Of a DNA stretch of 64,000 nt, positions 35,101-47,425 are shown in pieces. The notes beneath the pieces were generated by a model. The model worked only from the letters and a program-made list of their open reading frames with translations. It was not told the DNA's origin and did not search any database. A program made the translations under genes and the position numbers. The first letter of the stretch is position 1. Each line of letters opens with the position of its first letter. The stretch is from Caenorhabditis remanei (taxonomy: Eukaryota; Nematoda; Chromadorea; Rhabditida; Rhabditidae): NCBI RefSeq assembly GCF_010183535.1, contig NC_071333.1, forward strand, positions 11,282,587 through 11,346,586, in the 5' to 3' direction.

Positions 35101-38100
35101 CAGATCTTGGCACAGCCGCGACATCCGGTTTATGTGCATCAGGTTTGGCAGGTGCCGCGTCATCTCCGTCGAAGAGTTTTTCCAAGAACCTGTCATCAGA
35201 CATTGTGTCAGTGGAGTAGTCAACCTGCAAAGAATTTCATTAATAATTATTCGACTGAAATTGAAAACTAACCTCTTTTCTGGTTCTTCTCGATCCAGGC
35301 ATCACCTCGAGGTAAGGTACACGACCCTCCTCTTTAGCTTTTTCGATGTAATCAGTCTCATCAGCAGCTCGAAGAATGTCTCTTGGAATTTCATCATCAC
35401 CGCACAAGCGAGGTTTGCTGAAATGTCATATGATGAGAAGTTTAGATTGAAAAACATCCAAAACTCACGCTTTGTTCTTTCTGTCCCTTTCCAATCGCTC
35501 TTGGTCCATCTTCTGGAACAGTTCAAATTCGTCTTCAGATCTCGAAAGAATATCATTGATTTCTTCATCATTCGGAACATCTTCATCCTCTCCAGATTCA
35601 TTTTCCGCTCTGAATATATAATAATGTGCTAATGTTACAATAAATGAACTGTGCATTTTATATTACGCCTCGATGAATCACTGAGCACATCGTTTTTTTA
35701 AACTTAACTTACTTCAGCATACGAATGATTATTTCTTTTTCTCACTCACTTGATAATATTCTCCAATATTTGTCTTCTCTCTGCTCCAGTTGAACGATTA
35801 TCAAACTTTCCAGCTTGGATAACCTTCTCATCCACATTTAACTTGAATCTCGCAGATGCTAATATCTTCTCTTCAACCGAATTGGATGTGATCAGACGGA
35901 ACACCCGAACTTCAGCTTTTTGTCCGATACGATGAGCTCTGTCTTGTGCTTGCATATCCTGATGCGGGTTCCAATCGGAATCAAAGATGATTACTGTATC
36001 GGCAGTTTGCAAGTTCAATCCAAGACCTCCAGCACGGGTGGAAAGCATGAAGAGGAAGTACTTGCTGTTTGGAGCATTGAACTTGTCAAGAAGTGCTCCT
36101 CTCTCATCAGGTTTAGTGCTTCCATCCAAACGAAGGTAGTTGATTGTTCCACCGGCAAGGTAATCCTCGACGACAGTCATCATTGCAGTCATTTGGAAAA
36201 ACATTAGTACTCGATGACCGGTTGCACGCAGTTTTGGAAGAATTCGGTCGAGAAGCTCCAGTTTTCCAGATACTCGATACAAATCGGTTCTAAAAATGGC
36301 ATATGATAAGAATTTTTTACGATGAATATTTTGTTTAGACTTACGCTGTGATAAATTTGGAGTTCCAGAAGCTCTTGCAAGAGTCTTCGACATTATTGAA
36401 AAGGAAGGGGTGATTGCACAATTTGCGAAGATGGACCATTGTGTTCATGAGTGAACGACTGCCGGTGTTAGTCTTGCCATCGAGAAGAAGCCCTTTCTGC
36501 ATATGCTTGTAGAGCACTTTTTGCAATCCAGACATCTCACACTTGACGACAAACTCCATTTTATCCGGTAACTCTGATTCAACCTGAAAATCATACACGT
36601 TGATAATTTTTCCAGTTTTGAACGGTAATTTACCTCTTTCTTTAATCTTCGAAGCAAGAACGGCCTCAAAACTTTGTGAAGACGTCGAATGATGAGCATC
36701 GTCTCTTCTGAAGTCAACTCGACCTTCTCGCCGGTTTTTTCGAATGGAGCATTGAACCATTGTTCAAATGTTGAGCACGATGAGAAGATGGTTGGGAGCA
36801 AGAAATTGAGAAGGGCCCATAGTTCTGGGAGCTGCAAAATAGAAAAAATGAAACATGTTTTCACATTTCAACGTTACTCACCTTATTCTGGAGAGGGGTT
36901 CCAGTAATCAGAAGTCTTCTCTGACATTGGAATCTTGTATTCAACATTTCTGTTAATTTACAGTGCTGGTTCTTCAGTCGATGTCCTTCATCAATCATCA
37001 TGTACTTCCAACGGAGTTTTCCAAGCAATGCCTTTTCTCGAATGACGTACTCAAAGGTGGTCAGAAGAACGTTGAACTTCCCTGATTTGATAACTGGCTC
37101 ATTGGCTTTTCGGTTCTCCTTGTTTCCCTTGAACACTATGAGATGCACGTTGGGTGCCCACTTGTCAAACTCATTCTGCCAATTGGGAATTGTTGACAAC
37201 GGAACAATGACGAGGAACGGACCAGAAGTTTTCTTAATTTCCATCAGGTAAGTGATGAAGGCGATTGTCTGAAAATACTTGTTAGAAAATTAGAAGCAAC
37301 AATAATTAATTACCTGAATAGTCTTTCCCAATCCCATCTCGTCGGCCAGAATTCCATTTAGATTGTTGTTGTACAATGAGACCATCCACTCGAGACCCTT
37401 CAGTTGATACGGTTTCAGCTTCATGGTCGGATTTCCTCCTCCCATTGAATAATGCTGTTGAGTAATCTCCTCGCGGATTCCATGTGCAGTTGTGTAGTAG
37501 TCCTCGAGGTTCAATTTTGTCTTGTTTTCATACTCATCTTCCTCATTCCTAGCCTTGTCCAGAATACTTTTTACCTTATCCTCCTCAGCAAGTCCTTCAT
37601 ATTCCTTGCGAACAACTTGTTTCATTTGAACACCACCGGTCGCAGCTTGCTGTTGTTTCAACAAATCGCACAAACTTTTGATATAATCATCAGTCTGCTC
37701 CAACAAATAAACCAGTCGTCGATCTTTCTGACTATCCAACATTGCACGATACCCTTCTTCGTCCTCTTGAATAAGTTTTTGAATTCTGAGTTTCTCGTTT
37801 TTCATCTCTTCTCGAGCAACGCGTTTGGCTTCGTTAGTGATGTACTGCTGCATTGATTTATGAACCTTCCTGTGCTTGTTCAGAGTGTTTTTATGGAATT
37901 CTTTAAACTCTCTGGTGTGCTTGGCAAGACTTTGAAGGAAAGCGTAGTTAGTTGACTTTCGCTTCTTTTCTAACGCTGCTCTATCTGGATGTTGCTTCAA
38001 CTCCAGGATGTACTCATGTTTCGTTCTTCGGATAGACCATGGGTTGATTAAGAACTCAGTGGGGGGAACCAGAACGGTGTGGGACATGACTTCTTTTCGA

Positions 38101-41100
38101 AGTTTTTCTTGAAACTCGAGAAGACCCAATCCAAGGTACTCGATTTTTGCCTTCGTCTGCTTTTCTTCTGGCAACGTATTCACAATTTCCCTCAAATGAG
38201 TCTCGCGATTCTTCATATCTTGCTTGCGACTAAAAAACAGTTTTACTTTGTGAAAGATATATTTAAAACTTACTAAAACTCCACTTCCTTCCGTATTGTC
38301 ACATCATCGAGTGTAGCAAACTTCACATCACATTTCTTTTCTGGGTAAGCCTCTACCAACGTTTTCATGTAACCATCATAACGTTTCTCTCGTGCTTCTG
38401 GAGTCTCATCAGCTGGTTCCGGCTCTAACTCATCTTCTGTTGGTTGTAGAGAAGGTCTTGGTGGTTTTTCCGGAGTTTTGATCTCAGTCGCACTCCGGTA
38501 GTTGACCATATTCAACAACCTTTGTACAGAAATGTACCGTTGATCGTGCCACATCTCGAGAAGTTCCATCTCCTCCATAACTCTGAACAGCTGGTTGTGA
38601 ACGTAGGCATGATACTGAAAAAGAAAGAGTATTAACTAAAATTGTCATTTTTTGTTATGCTTACCTCAGGAGTCATTTTCCGCTCACCGCTCACATGTAG
38701 AGCAATAGCATCTCGAATGGATGTCATATTCTCCTTTTTTGCCAATGGTTTCGGTTGAGAAGTTGATGGCAGTGACTGCTTGACTTGAGGTCTTCCATTC
38801 ACATTTTGGTTGGAGAGAACAGTTGGCTTTAGCGGCTGCGGATTTCTCTGCCCATTTTTCATCGGAGTGTTCATTTGCCTGTTTGGAGGCATTCCACCAA
38901 CTTGCACCACATTTCTTCCTTGTTGCACAATATGAGGTTGAGACACTGTCGAGCTATTAATAGTAGTAGTTGGCCCATGAGAAGTCAGTGGAGCAACGGG
39001 AGTCAGCGATGGAGGCAGAATCTTTCGTCCTCTCGTAGGCGGATTAGAGTTACTGGATGTCGGTATATGTTGCATCAATTCATTATTTGGCATCATCCTC
39101 AACGCTTCAGAAACGGGAGTGTCTTCTTTGATAACTTTTGATTCAAGAGCAGCCGCAGTAGCAGTCTTTTTATACCGGTTTCGTTGCCTGGCAGCTTTGG
39201 CTGGCATTGGTTGTTGCTGTTGCAAAACTGGAGGATGTTGGGGACTGTTCATGTTTGAGGAATTCTGCATACTTTGCTGATTCTGCATCTGTTGTGATCC
39301 TTGTTGATTCTGCATCGGAGTGTTGCTTCTCCGTTGTTGCACATTACGATTCTGTTGGTGCGGAGTTTGTTGCTGTTGATGCTGATTAGATTGTCCGTGT
39401 TGATTAGATTTCTGCTGCTGGTTGAGAAGAGTGTGAGCTTGTTGTGTTTCTCCATCCGTCATTTGAACAAGTTTATATTGTTGTCCGTTAATGATTGCAT
39501 GTTCACCATTAATATGAATCATCTTGTCTGCGTCAAATGTTATAACTCCGCCTTGTTGCTGTGCATCAGACTTGGCCGGCAAGAGCTGATGAAGAACTGT
39601 GGGTTGCTGAATCGGTTGTGGCTGGTGGATAGCTTGAAGACTCTGCTGTTGCATTTGTCTCTGCTGATTTGGTGGCATTTGCCGTCCTTGTGGCATTTGA
39701 TTGATGGGCCTAATTGGTTGATTAGGTTGTCCCTGCATTTGCTGCTGCACTGGTTGTTGCATAGGCTGCTGTTGAGTCAATTGTGGTGGATTCATTCGTG
39801 GAGTATTTTGATTGGAACCTTGTTGCCGTTGTTTAGGTGTCACCTGAAAATACTACTCCAAACAGTAAAAAACCATTTCAAATCTATAATGAATACCTGA
39901 GTATTTCGACCTTGCTGCTGTTGCGGTGGTCCATTCATGGCGATTGGCCCTTGCTGCATCTGGAATGAGCTTAGTCATGCGCAAACGGAGAGGAAAAAGA
40001 AAAACGGAGAGAGGAAGCGAGAGAAATTTGCGCCGGAAACTATGCTCTCCTCATAAATATTTACTTTCTCTGCTTCCTCAGTTTTTGCTGTGGACTACTA
40101 CATCATAAGCCTTGTGTGACATTTAAGAAGAGAGAGTCCACACTCACAAATCTCGTGTTTCTCGAAAGTATAATTTTCCTATGCACTTCGTTAATTCCTA
40201 CCTGCGAGTCTTGTTGTTGCATTCGCATCTGCTGTTGTTGTGGGGCACCATTCATATTCTGTTGCACCTGCTGCATCTGCGGATGTTGCTGTGGAGACCC
40301 GTTATTCAAGTTGGGCTGATTTATCGGTTGGATTGGAAGGATTCGAATCTGCGGCTGTGCATTGGGATTCAAGTTGATTGTTATGGGTCCTTGTGGCAAC
40401 TGAAATAAAGTAAGTTTTTTTTAGTAAAACTACAATTAGAAATGGACAGAGGAGAAGCGAGAGAAGAAATTTGAAGCGACAGTGCTTGTTTTTTACTCTC
40501 ACCTGAAGGGGTGGTCTGGACATTATTTGATGCAAGTTTGGCATCTGAAACTCGTGAACTATTTCGATCTATTCTGGGAAAACCAGAATTAACTTAGGAA
40601 GTGAGAGTGAGTTAGTATCAATCTTCAGCCACATTAGTTAATACGTTGAATAGATTATGGGACTCACCGAAGACTGCTGGGATGTTAGTGTATTCATGTT
40701 CTGGGATCCACCTTGTTGCTGTTGATGTCCCTGAAATTTCTCTAGTGAAGAATGTTCACATTTTGTGTCCCACTGTTATTAGAGTGTTATTAATTTCATT
40801 CATTAGTTTTCAGTTTTACTTACACTCATCTGGGGAAAAGGTCTGTTCATTCCTTGAGGTGTGGCATGCTGTAGTGTCTGAGAACAACAAATACAAATAC
40901 AGTGAACACGTATATTACAATTAGGGAGGTTTTTAGATGTTTTCGAGTTCTTGCAACTTTGAAAAAAGCCAGCGCTATCAAGCGTGTGCGCACACCAGTC
41001 AACCGTGACAAATATATAAAAGTGCATGAAAGTGTTGTTTTTTTGACACTTCACGAAACTAATTCAAGTTTCTCTCCTTTTTTGCAATTTATGGTGCCAC

Positions 41101-42220
41101 TAGCTAAACTATTAAAACAATTGTTGTTTCTTTTAGGACCACTAGTGTGCTACATCTAAATAAATAAATTGGAAAGCGAAAACACGAGTCTCACATTTAA
41201 ATGTGAAACCTGAAACGCGAAAGTCTCTGAAGCCACACTAATTAGTTTCAAATGTCAACGCCAAGCTTGGAATTTTCCGTTAATGCTTTTTTGGCGATCA
41301 AAGTTTTCGCTCGTCTACAAATTCCCAAATTCACCTGTTCAAACTAAATCCTCTTATACGTTTACTCGTTATTTCGGAGACGGCTTCCACCAATCTCCCT
41401 TATTTTCATTATCGTTCCCATAAATAAATGTAATCTATTTACTCACCTGATGCGGCGGCTGTGGAGAAGGTCGATTCATGTTCTGAGGTCCACCTTGTTG
41501 CTGTTGCTGCATCTGAAATATTATAATTCATTTTTGTATGAGTTGCCAGATAGAATTCTTTCCATCATTTATTACTATAAAATCGTTTTGAATTCTTACC
41601 GTCATTGTTTGATGGGGAGGCTGCATCCTTGGAGCTGGATTAGTCTGTGGTGGAACCATCCTCAAATTCTGACTCTGACCTTGCTGCATGTTCTGTTGCA
41701 TATTCTGAACAGGTACCCTTTGCTGTTGTGGCATAGTCTGCGGATTCTGCTGCATCCTCATCTGATTCATTTGTGGTTGCTGTGGGGACTGCATTTGTTG
41801 ACCTTGTGGAGTCATATTTCTCATTTGTTGTTGTTGTGGAATCCCTCGCATTTGCTGCATTGGTTGTTGTTGCTGTGCATTTGGCGCCATCATTTGAGGT
41901 TGCTGCTGCTGATTTTGTTGAGGACGGATTTGTTGTCCCATGTTCATCATATGGCCTTGTGGCTGCTGCATTTGCTGGGATGATGGTCCAGGTTGACCAA
42001 CTTGGCGTTGCCCTTGCATATTAGCCATTTGTGATTGACCCATATTAATCTGCTGTCCTTGTTGCATCTGATTCTGCTGCATCTGATTCTGTTGCATCTG
42101 ATTTTGTTGCATGTTCTGCCCTTGGGGAGGACCCCGGTGTTGGCCGGGTGGCTGTATTTGATGAGGTCTCTGTACATTTAGTAGTTGTTGTCCCCCTTGA
42201 TTGTGCTGCTGGTTGAGCAT
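32195..42220 (-). CDS. SNF2/Brahma-type chromatin-remodelling ATPase with a long KFKxP-repeat tail
   Basis: Eighteen coding exons keep frame from ATG at 42220 to TGA at 32195: 41600-42220, 41447-41512, 40824-40877, 40668-40730, 40503-40544, 40202-40399, 39897-39959, 38665-39843, 38274-38614, 37314-38229, 36882-37268, 36634-36831, 36345-36583, 35750-36289, 35469-35609, 35273-35417, 32843-35224 and 32195-32794 (about 2,724 residues). Residues 1-650 are Q/M/N/P-rich. An HSA region (about 930-1040, [18 protein letters not shown]) and the helicase follow: DEMGLGKT (about 1175), [30 protein letters not shown] and [11 protein letters not shown]. The SnAC segment ends [12 protein letters not shown], after which a bromodomain is expected in BRM/BRG1 but none is seen. 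Instead about 990 residues carry repeated LKFK(I/M)P motifs and a final K/E-rich coil. It should use ATP to move nucleosomes in a SWI/SNF-like complex. I believe it corresponds to C. elegans C52B9.8, a paralogue of swsn-4. The tail is joined to the SnAC end inside one exon, so it is not a separate gene. Confidence 0.85.
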
Positions 42221-42730
42221 GTCAAGCAGCTCAAACTGAAAGTTGAGATATTTGGAAGAGGTGATTTCAGAGAAAATCAGTGTCAGAGCGTATGGAACTT
42301 TGATACATATTTCTCCGAAGTTAATCATACTTGCGTGCAAAAATTGAACACAAATTGGCTGTATTTCTCAAGAAAAAAAGGTTTTTTAACCAAATTTATT
42401 ATGAAGCTACACAAAATTGTGCGGAAAAATGTATTGCCTTCGAAATAAAATTTTAGACCAAGCTTTTCAACTCTAAAACCTAATCACCGAATAAAATAAC
42501 GAGAAAGTTGGTAAAAAGACGACTGCTGCCCACCTTGTCGGGAAACGACTGTCGGGAAAATCAATAAAGTGTGTGAGCGGGCGAGGTCACAGCAATATAA
42601 TGTGTGCGCAGATATTCTTGTTTCGTGAGAAGACATGAAACTGTTTTAGCCTCAATTATAGTACTAGAGAAAACAGTTTTCAGTGCACTTGGAACATTTT
42701 TTGAAACATTTATGAATAAAAAATACCTAC

Positions 42731-42847
42731 CGAAATTTCCAAGTGCCGGATACCAATGAGTAGTCGATATATCCGTAATCTTATCGGAAAATTCGGGTCT
42801 TCGGCTTGTACCCGACCTCGAAAGAGTCGGAGAAACGCCTGTTGTAA
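42731..42847 (-). other. Probable non-coding 5' exon of the SNF2 gene
   Basis: An acceptor (ATCTTTCAG) lies immediately upstream at 42848-42856 and a donor GTAGGT immediately downstream. The 117 bases contain no ATG, and splicing to 42235 makes the ATG at 42220 the first in the message. It is open in the downstream frame, so a non-AUG or further upstream start is possible but less likely. The acceptor is a candidate SL2 trans-splice site. Confidence 0.5.
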
Positions 42848-43108
42848 CTGAAAGATGGGATAAAATGAAAATCGATGAAAGATGTTTTAACAGCAGAAGA
42901 CAATGAGAGACTAAGAGAAGGGGGTTTTGCGCAGATGAACTTGCGCCGGACGGGTTGATCGTGTATGTTGGGTGGTCTCCCACCCAGTTTATGTACGCAA
43001 ACACCATTACGCTCAGCCACAGAACGTGAGAACGGACTATTAGGGTTTTATTGGCGAGAACGAAGTAAAACATAATAACGAGTTGATTAAAAAACAAACG
43101 AGAGCAAA
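42848..43108 (-). other. Intercistronic region with poly(A) signal
   Basis: Reading on the minus strand from the methyltransferase stop (43109), there is AATAAA at about 43047-43052, then roughly 190 bases to the SNF2 acceptor at 42848. It includes a perfect 7-base stem with 4-base loop (42969-42986) and a TGTACGCAAACAC motif (42992-43004). Spacing fits a nematode operon. Confidence 0.45.
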
Positions 43109-46100
43109 TCAATGAAGGAAGCGGTTGAGTTTGAATTCGAACATGTCGTCGATCATTTCAATATTATTCTGGAAATTATTTTTCTGCTTTTTCCATGTCC
43201 AATTGTCTCTCTTGGAACATAGCAGGACCTGCAAAAATCAATAGGGTCCAGTGGTTAAAAGAAAAAGAGTCGTTCCGCCAGCTGATATATTTTTTGTCAC
43301 ACGAAAACAAAAACTAAGTGCCTAGTCGGAAACTAGCGGTAATGTCAGGTTTTCATTGGAAATTGGATGTTTTCATGAATTGTGCTTGAACTTAAGCTAT
43401 TCGTTTTGATATTATTGTAACATAGAGGTTAGCTAACTGCTATATACATAGAAAAAAAGTTTTTGCAACCATGTATATAATGTTTTGTCAGGCACGCTGC
43501 CAACAAAGTAATGTCAGCAAACAGCACTCGTCGTTAGACTGTGCTTGTGAAACCATTTTGATTGCTTTCACCACAGTCATATGATGAATTGTAAACTAAC
43601 CTTCTTATCTTTAAAATATTCCAAAAAGAAACAAGAATTGAATTCATTTGAGAAAAGTTCAAAAATGGTTTTCTCCGTTTCCGCTGCTTCTTTAGTCAAA
43701 TACACATTTACAGCCACGCAACCTATAAAGCAAGCACATTGGGTATTCCTTAAAATGGCGAAAACAATTTACCTTTCAAAGTCAAACGCTTTTTTAGTAG
43801 CTGAATCGATTCCTTTTTGAATATTTCGGGTACAGGGCACATCACATCGGATTTCTTGTTTTCACAAGCGTCCACTATTATGACATCGTATTTTTTGTCA
43901 TCTGAAATATGATTGAATAAAGAATAACAAACAGTCAATTATACATTTTCGCAAGAAGTCAACAATATCGGCGTGAACGATGCGCATCTGGTCCGTTTCG
44001 AAATGATCGAAGTAATTTTCAGCGAGATTTATGATAAAATCTTCTTTTTCCACTACCGTTGTGTCGATCTGTAGGTGGAATTAGTTTTTCAATTATAAAT
44101 GGGTTTTTTTCTGGATTTTTTCCACGAAGGAAGTTTTCTTACATTTAGATATGATATCTCCGACAGAAAGTTGCTCATTACTCCGCCACCAAGCCCAGCA
44201 ACAAGAACATCGTTGTGGTCATTCTCGTCGAATGTCAAACTCTGAAACTTGCTTAAAACGAAGGCAAATACATTTGAAGGAGTAAAACCAGCAAAATAAA
44301 TTTGAAAACGGGAGAAAAAACAGAAGAAAAATGAACGAAAAAGGGGAAATGATCACTCGCATTTAAGTAAGCAAACACTAGAGGACTCGGAATGATTCGA
44401 ATATAAATTTGAAAGTTCCAATGGCGCGAATGGTGTTGGGTGTAAAGACAATAGCAAGTCTTAATCATATTCTTTTCATTATCAGGGTGACCTTTTTGTT
44501 TGAATTTTTGATGTCTTGCTGTAGTTTCCACCAGACATTACGTCATGTCCTTGAAGTTGCATAATCACTGGAAGTTTGGCTATCGAACAACATCTTGAAC
44601 ATTCTTTGGATAAAGTCATATACTCGCAATGCACACCGTTCCACTGTTTGCTACTTTTCGTTTCGAATACCATATCTCTGTTAAATTTTTCTGCAGAAGG
44701 ATTACTTGTCCACTTTTGGGATTACTATCCAAACGCAAGTTCATCGTAACAATCCCCCACTCAACAAAAACTGGGAACACACATTAAAACTCACCTCCAT
44801 GATGAATCCTGCAGCAACAAGAAGTCGAGCGTATCTTGAGTTGATTACGAGCTTATTAACCGGCCAATCTCTGGAGTTGGTATTCTCCCAAGACACCGCT
44901 AAAATAACTGGAAATTGCAAAAAAATGTAATGTTACAACTCACGTTTGGTAGATTCCACTTCAACTCCTGTTAATGAATACTCAGTATTTTCTTCTAGCA
45001 ATATATCTCTTTTGGTGGTCAATCTGGAATATTAGTCATAGTCTGTTGGATCAGAAATCGCATTCCTGTTTCAATCAATGTGGCTCCCAATACGTGGTTG
45101 AATAAAAGGATGTTGATGATAGAGTCATGGAATAATGATAAATCAATAGGGAATGGCGTGTCAAAAGACACATACACATTTCGGGGCGATGAATTGTGGA
45201 TGCACCTCGTGTTGGTATGGAAGCGAAAGGTTGCGGCGACTAAGCAACAATGAAAAAGAAAATCTAACGGAAGAGAAAAAACGGAGACATTTAAAAGTGA
45301 ACGTTGTGTGTATGTCAAAAATTAAAAAGGAGTAATCATGTGATATATCCGATAAAACAATGATAATCACGGAAACAGCCATTTAGTCTCATAGACAGCA
45401 GTTCGAGTTAAGCTTTTAAAATGGTCTAAGGAGGATGAACAAGAACTGAGCGATGCTTTGATCGATAGTGATGATTTTTTCGGAAGAAATGGAGGGATGA
45501 ATAATATTTGGAACGCGCGGTGGGAAAATTGTCAGCAAACCGTTTTATGAGCTATAAAATCAAAGAAATCGGCTTTTTCAGAAATATGCTAGAGGGTTTC
45601 TTGGGAAACAGATTTGAAATATCAAAAAATCTGAATGAACCTGAGAAACTGAATGTGTAACGAATATCCAAGTAACGAATATCCAAAATAACACGGAAAA
45701 GAACCACCAGAAGAATTGTATCCACAATTGCACCAGTTCTAAGAAGATCATCTTTAAAAAAGAGGTTTTGTTAGATTCACTTTCGAGAATGAGTGTTCAT
45801 TACAGCTGCATGTTATGAAACTGAAGAATATATAGGATAAATGAGAAAAAAACTATGCACTTTCGCGAAGAACAAGAATTTATTGGTTCGAATTATGAAA
45901 AACGAAGTGAATTGGCTTCACTTTTTTGTTGCGAAAATGACAAGTTGGCTCAATTCATTGTTTCTTTTTTCTGGAATAAATTGTTTTGTAACAATTGCAG
46001 GAAAACTGCATCACATGAGTGTACATTGAATAGAATAAATGTTTAAATGATTTTTCATCAATAAAATGAATTGAGTTCGAATTTCATTTCATATTCGGTA

Positions 46101-47398
46101 GTTAAGAAAGAGTATTTTTCAAATCGTTTTCGAACAGAGTGATAGATACACTAAACCACAATTTGAATAGACGCAGAGGGTACGGTGTCTCTGTTGCTTT
46201 TGTAATGTTCTCGTCATTTTCTCAATGAATTCTGACATCATTATTAAACTTTTCGAAACAAACAATGTGCAAATCTAAAAGTGAAAACACGAATGAAAAA
46301 ATCGGATGTTGAAAAGATAGGAAAGAGTGATCAGAGTAAGCTTATGCACTATGCAGATAAGATCTATTTGTGAACTTGATCATTGATCATTATGGACTGT
46401 GCAATATCGTTCAGTGACTTTGAAAGAATTTTTCATTATGAAACAAATAATTGAAGCTGCCTAAGTCAAACAATGAAATAAGATATTGAGAAAGTTGTTC
46501 TCTGGAAATTTCTAGTATGCCCTAGAAACAGAAGTGCTGAACTTATGGTCTCAAATTTTGAACAAACCCTCAATACAAAGACGTTGACAAAAACGAAAAA
46601 ACGGGTGTAGAGAGATTGTTAACAAAACCAATCATACTTGCACTTTCATAGCGGCATTCTCAAAGAGCAAAAAATTAATGAACCGATTCCTCTGAGAATC
46701 AATCACATATACGGAAATTAAAGCGTTCTCAAACGAACCAAATCATTTACTGGAGAAAGAATGGGTTGACGCCTTGGAGATTGGAAAAACGCTTTTTATG
46801 AGAAGGGTCTCTTCTAATGGATGCAGGCACAATAGTGCAATAAAACGGCTGCCATAATTTGGATCACCATGCGGTTTTGTGTGGCTTTTTCAGCTTCTTT
46901 TCAATATTTTCTCACTTTTTTGAAATAAGTTTTTACCTTCCGTTTTCCAAGTAGTATGAATCAACTATCAGGAAACATGTATTCGTATTCGGGATGCATT
47001 CTTTTCCAATCACTTGATGTTTCTGAAATTGAATATTGCTAATTTCTGATTGTAGTTTAGAATTTCTACTTCAATTACAAGTGTCTTACCTTCTTCAACA
47101 ACTCATCTACTGCATCTCCTTTCTTTTTTGACGAATATTTGAAAAATCCAAAGTCAAAAGTCTCATAATACCATGCGAGCGCCTGTAAACAATGATACTT
47201 ATAATGAGACTATCGATGAACACTTACAATTGCGGCCAGTAGAACTGATACATGAGGGAGGAACCTGGTCTGCATTTCAAGATGAAGATGACTATCCGCC
47301 TCGAAATGATTCCAATTTGTGGTATCGTGTTCCGCAATTTGTACAGCTGCCATTGCTTGCCCGTGTAACATCCCGTCGAGTTTTTGCAAGAAGTGCAT
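43109..47398 (-). CDS. Methyltransferase-like protein related to the METTL13 (eEF1A-KNMT) C-terminal domain
   Basis: Eleven exons in phase: 47228-47398, 47090-47182, 46937-47022, 44944-45023, 44795-44907, 44542-44712, 44143-44241, 43945-44068, 43773-43901, 43601-43722 and 43109-43228 (about 435 residues). The second half has a spermidine-synthase/METTL13-type Rossmann fold: VLVAGLGGGVMS (motif I, about 216), then an IDTTVVEKEDF strand whose usual acidic loop is close to that of METTL13, YDVIIVDACENKKSDVMCP, and a final VLLCSKRD strand. NGVHCEYMTLSKE matches the segment before motif I. METTL13 methylates eEF1A; that activity here is inference. It appears to lack the first methyltransferase domain of METTL13. 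Intron 45024-46936 is 1.9 kb. The acceptor before 44712 (CCCAAAAG) is poor although it is the only one keeping phase. An acceptor at 47426 precedes the chosen ATG. Confidence 0.7.
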
Positions 47399-47425
47399 TA
47401 TTTGCAAGCCATCATTGGCAATGAG

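Noticed and set aside
33554..35632. Several plus-strand frames of 85-180 codons
   Set aside because: All are antisense shadows of the large SNF2 tail exon, with no splice structure of their own.
41450..41983. 177-codon plus-strand frame rich in Leu/His
   Set aside because: It is the reverse complement of the Q-rich SNF2 exons; CAG/CAA runs read as Leu codons on the other strand.
42561..43112. 184-codon open frame, minus strand, overlapping the intercistronic gap
   Set aside because: It crosses the poly(A) signal and the acceptor at 42848, and the spliced frame does not join to the SNF2 exons (gives TGA at once).
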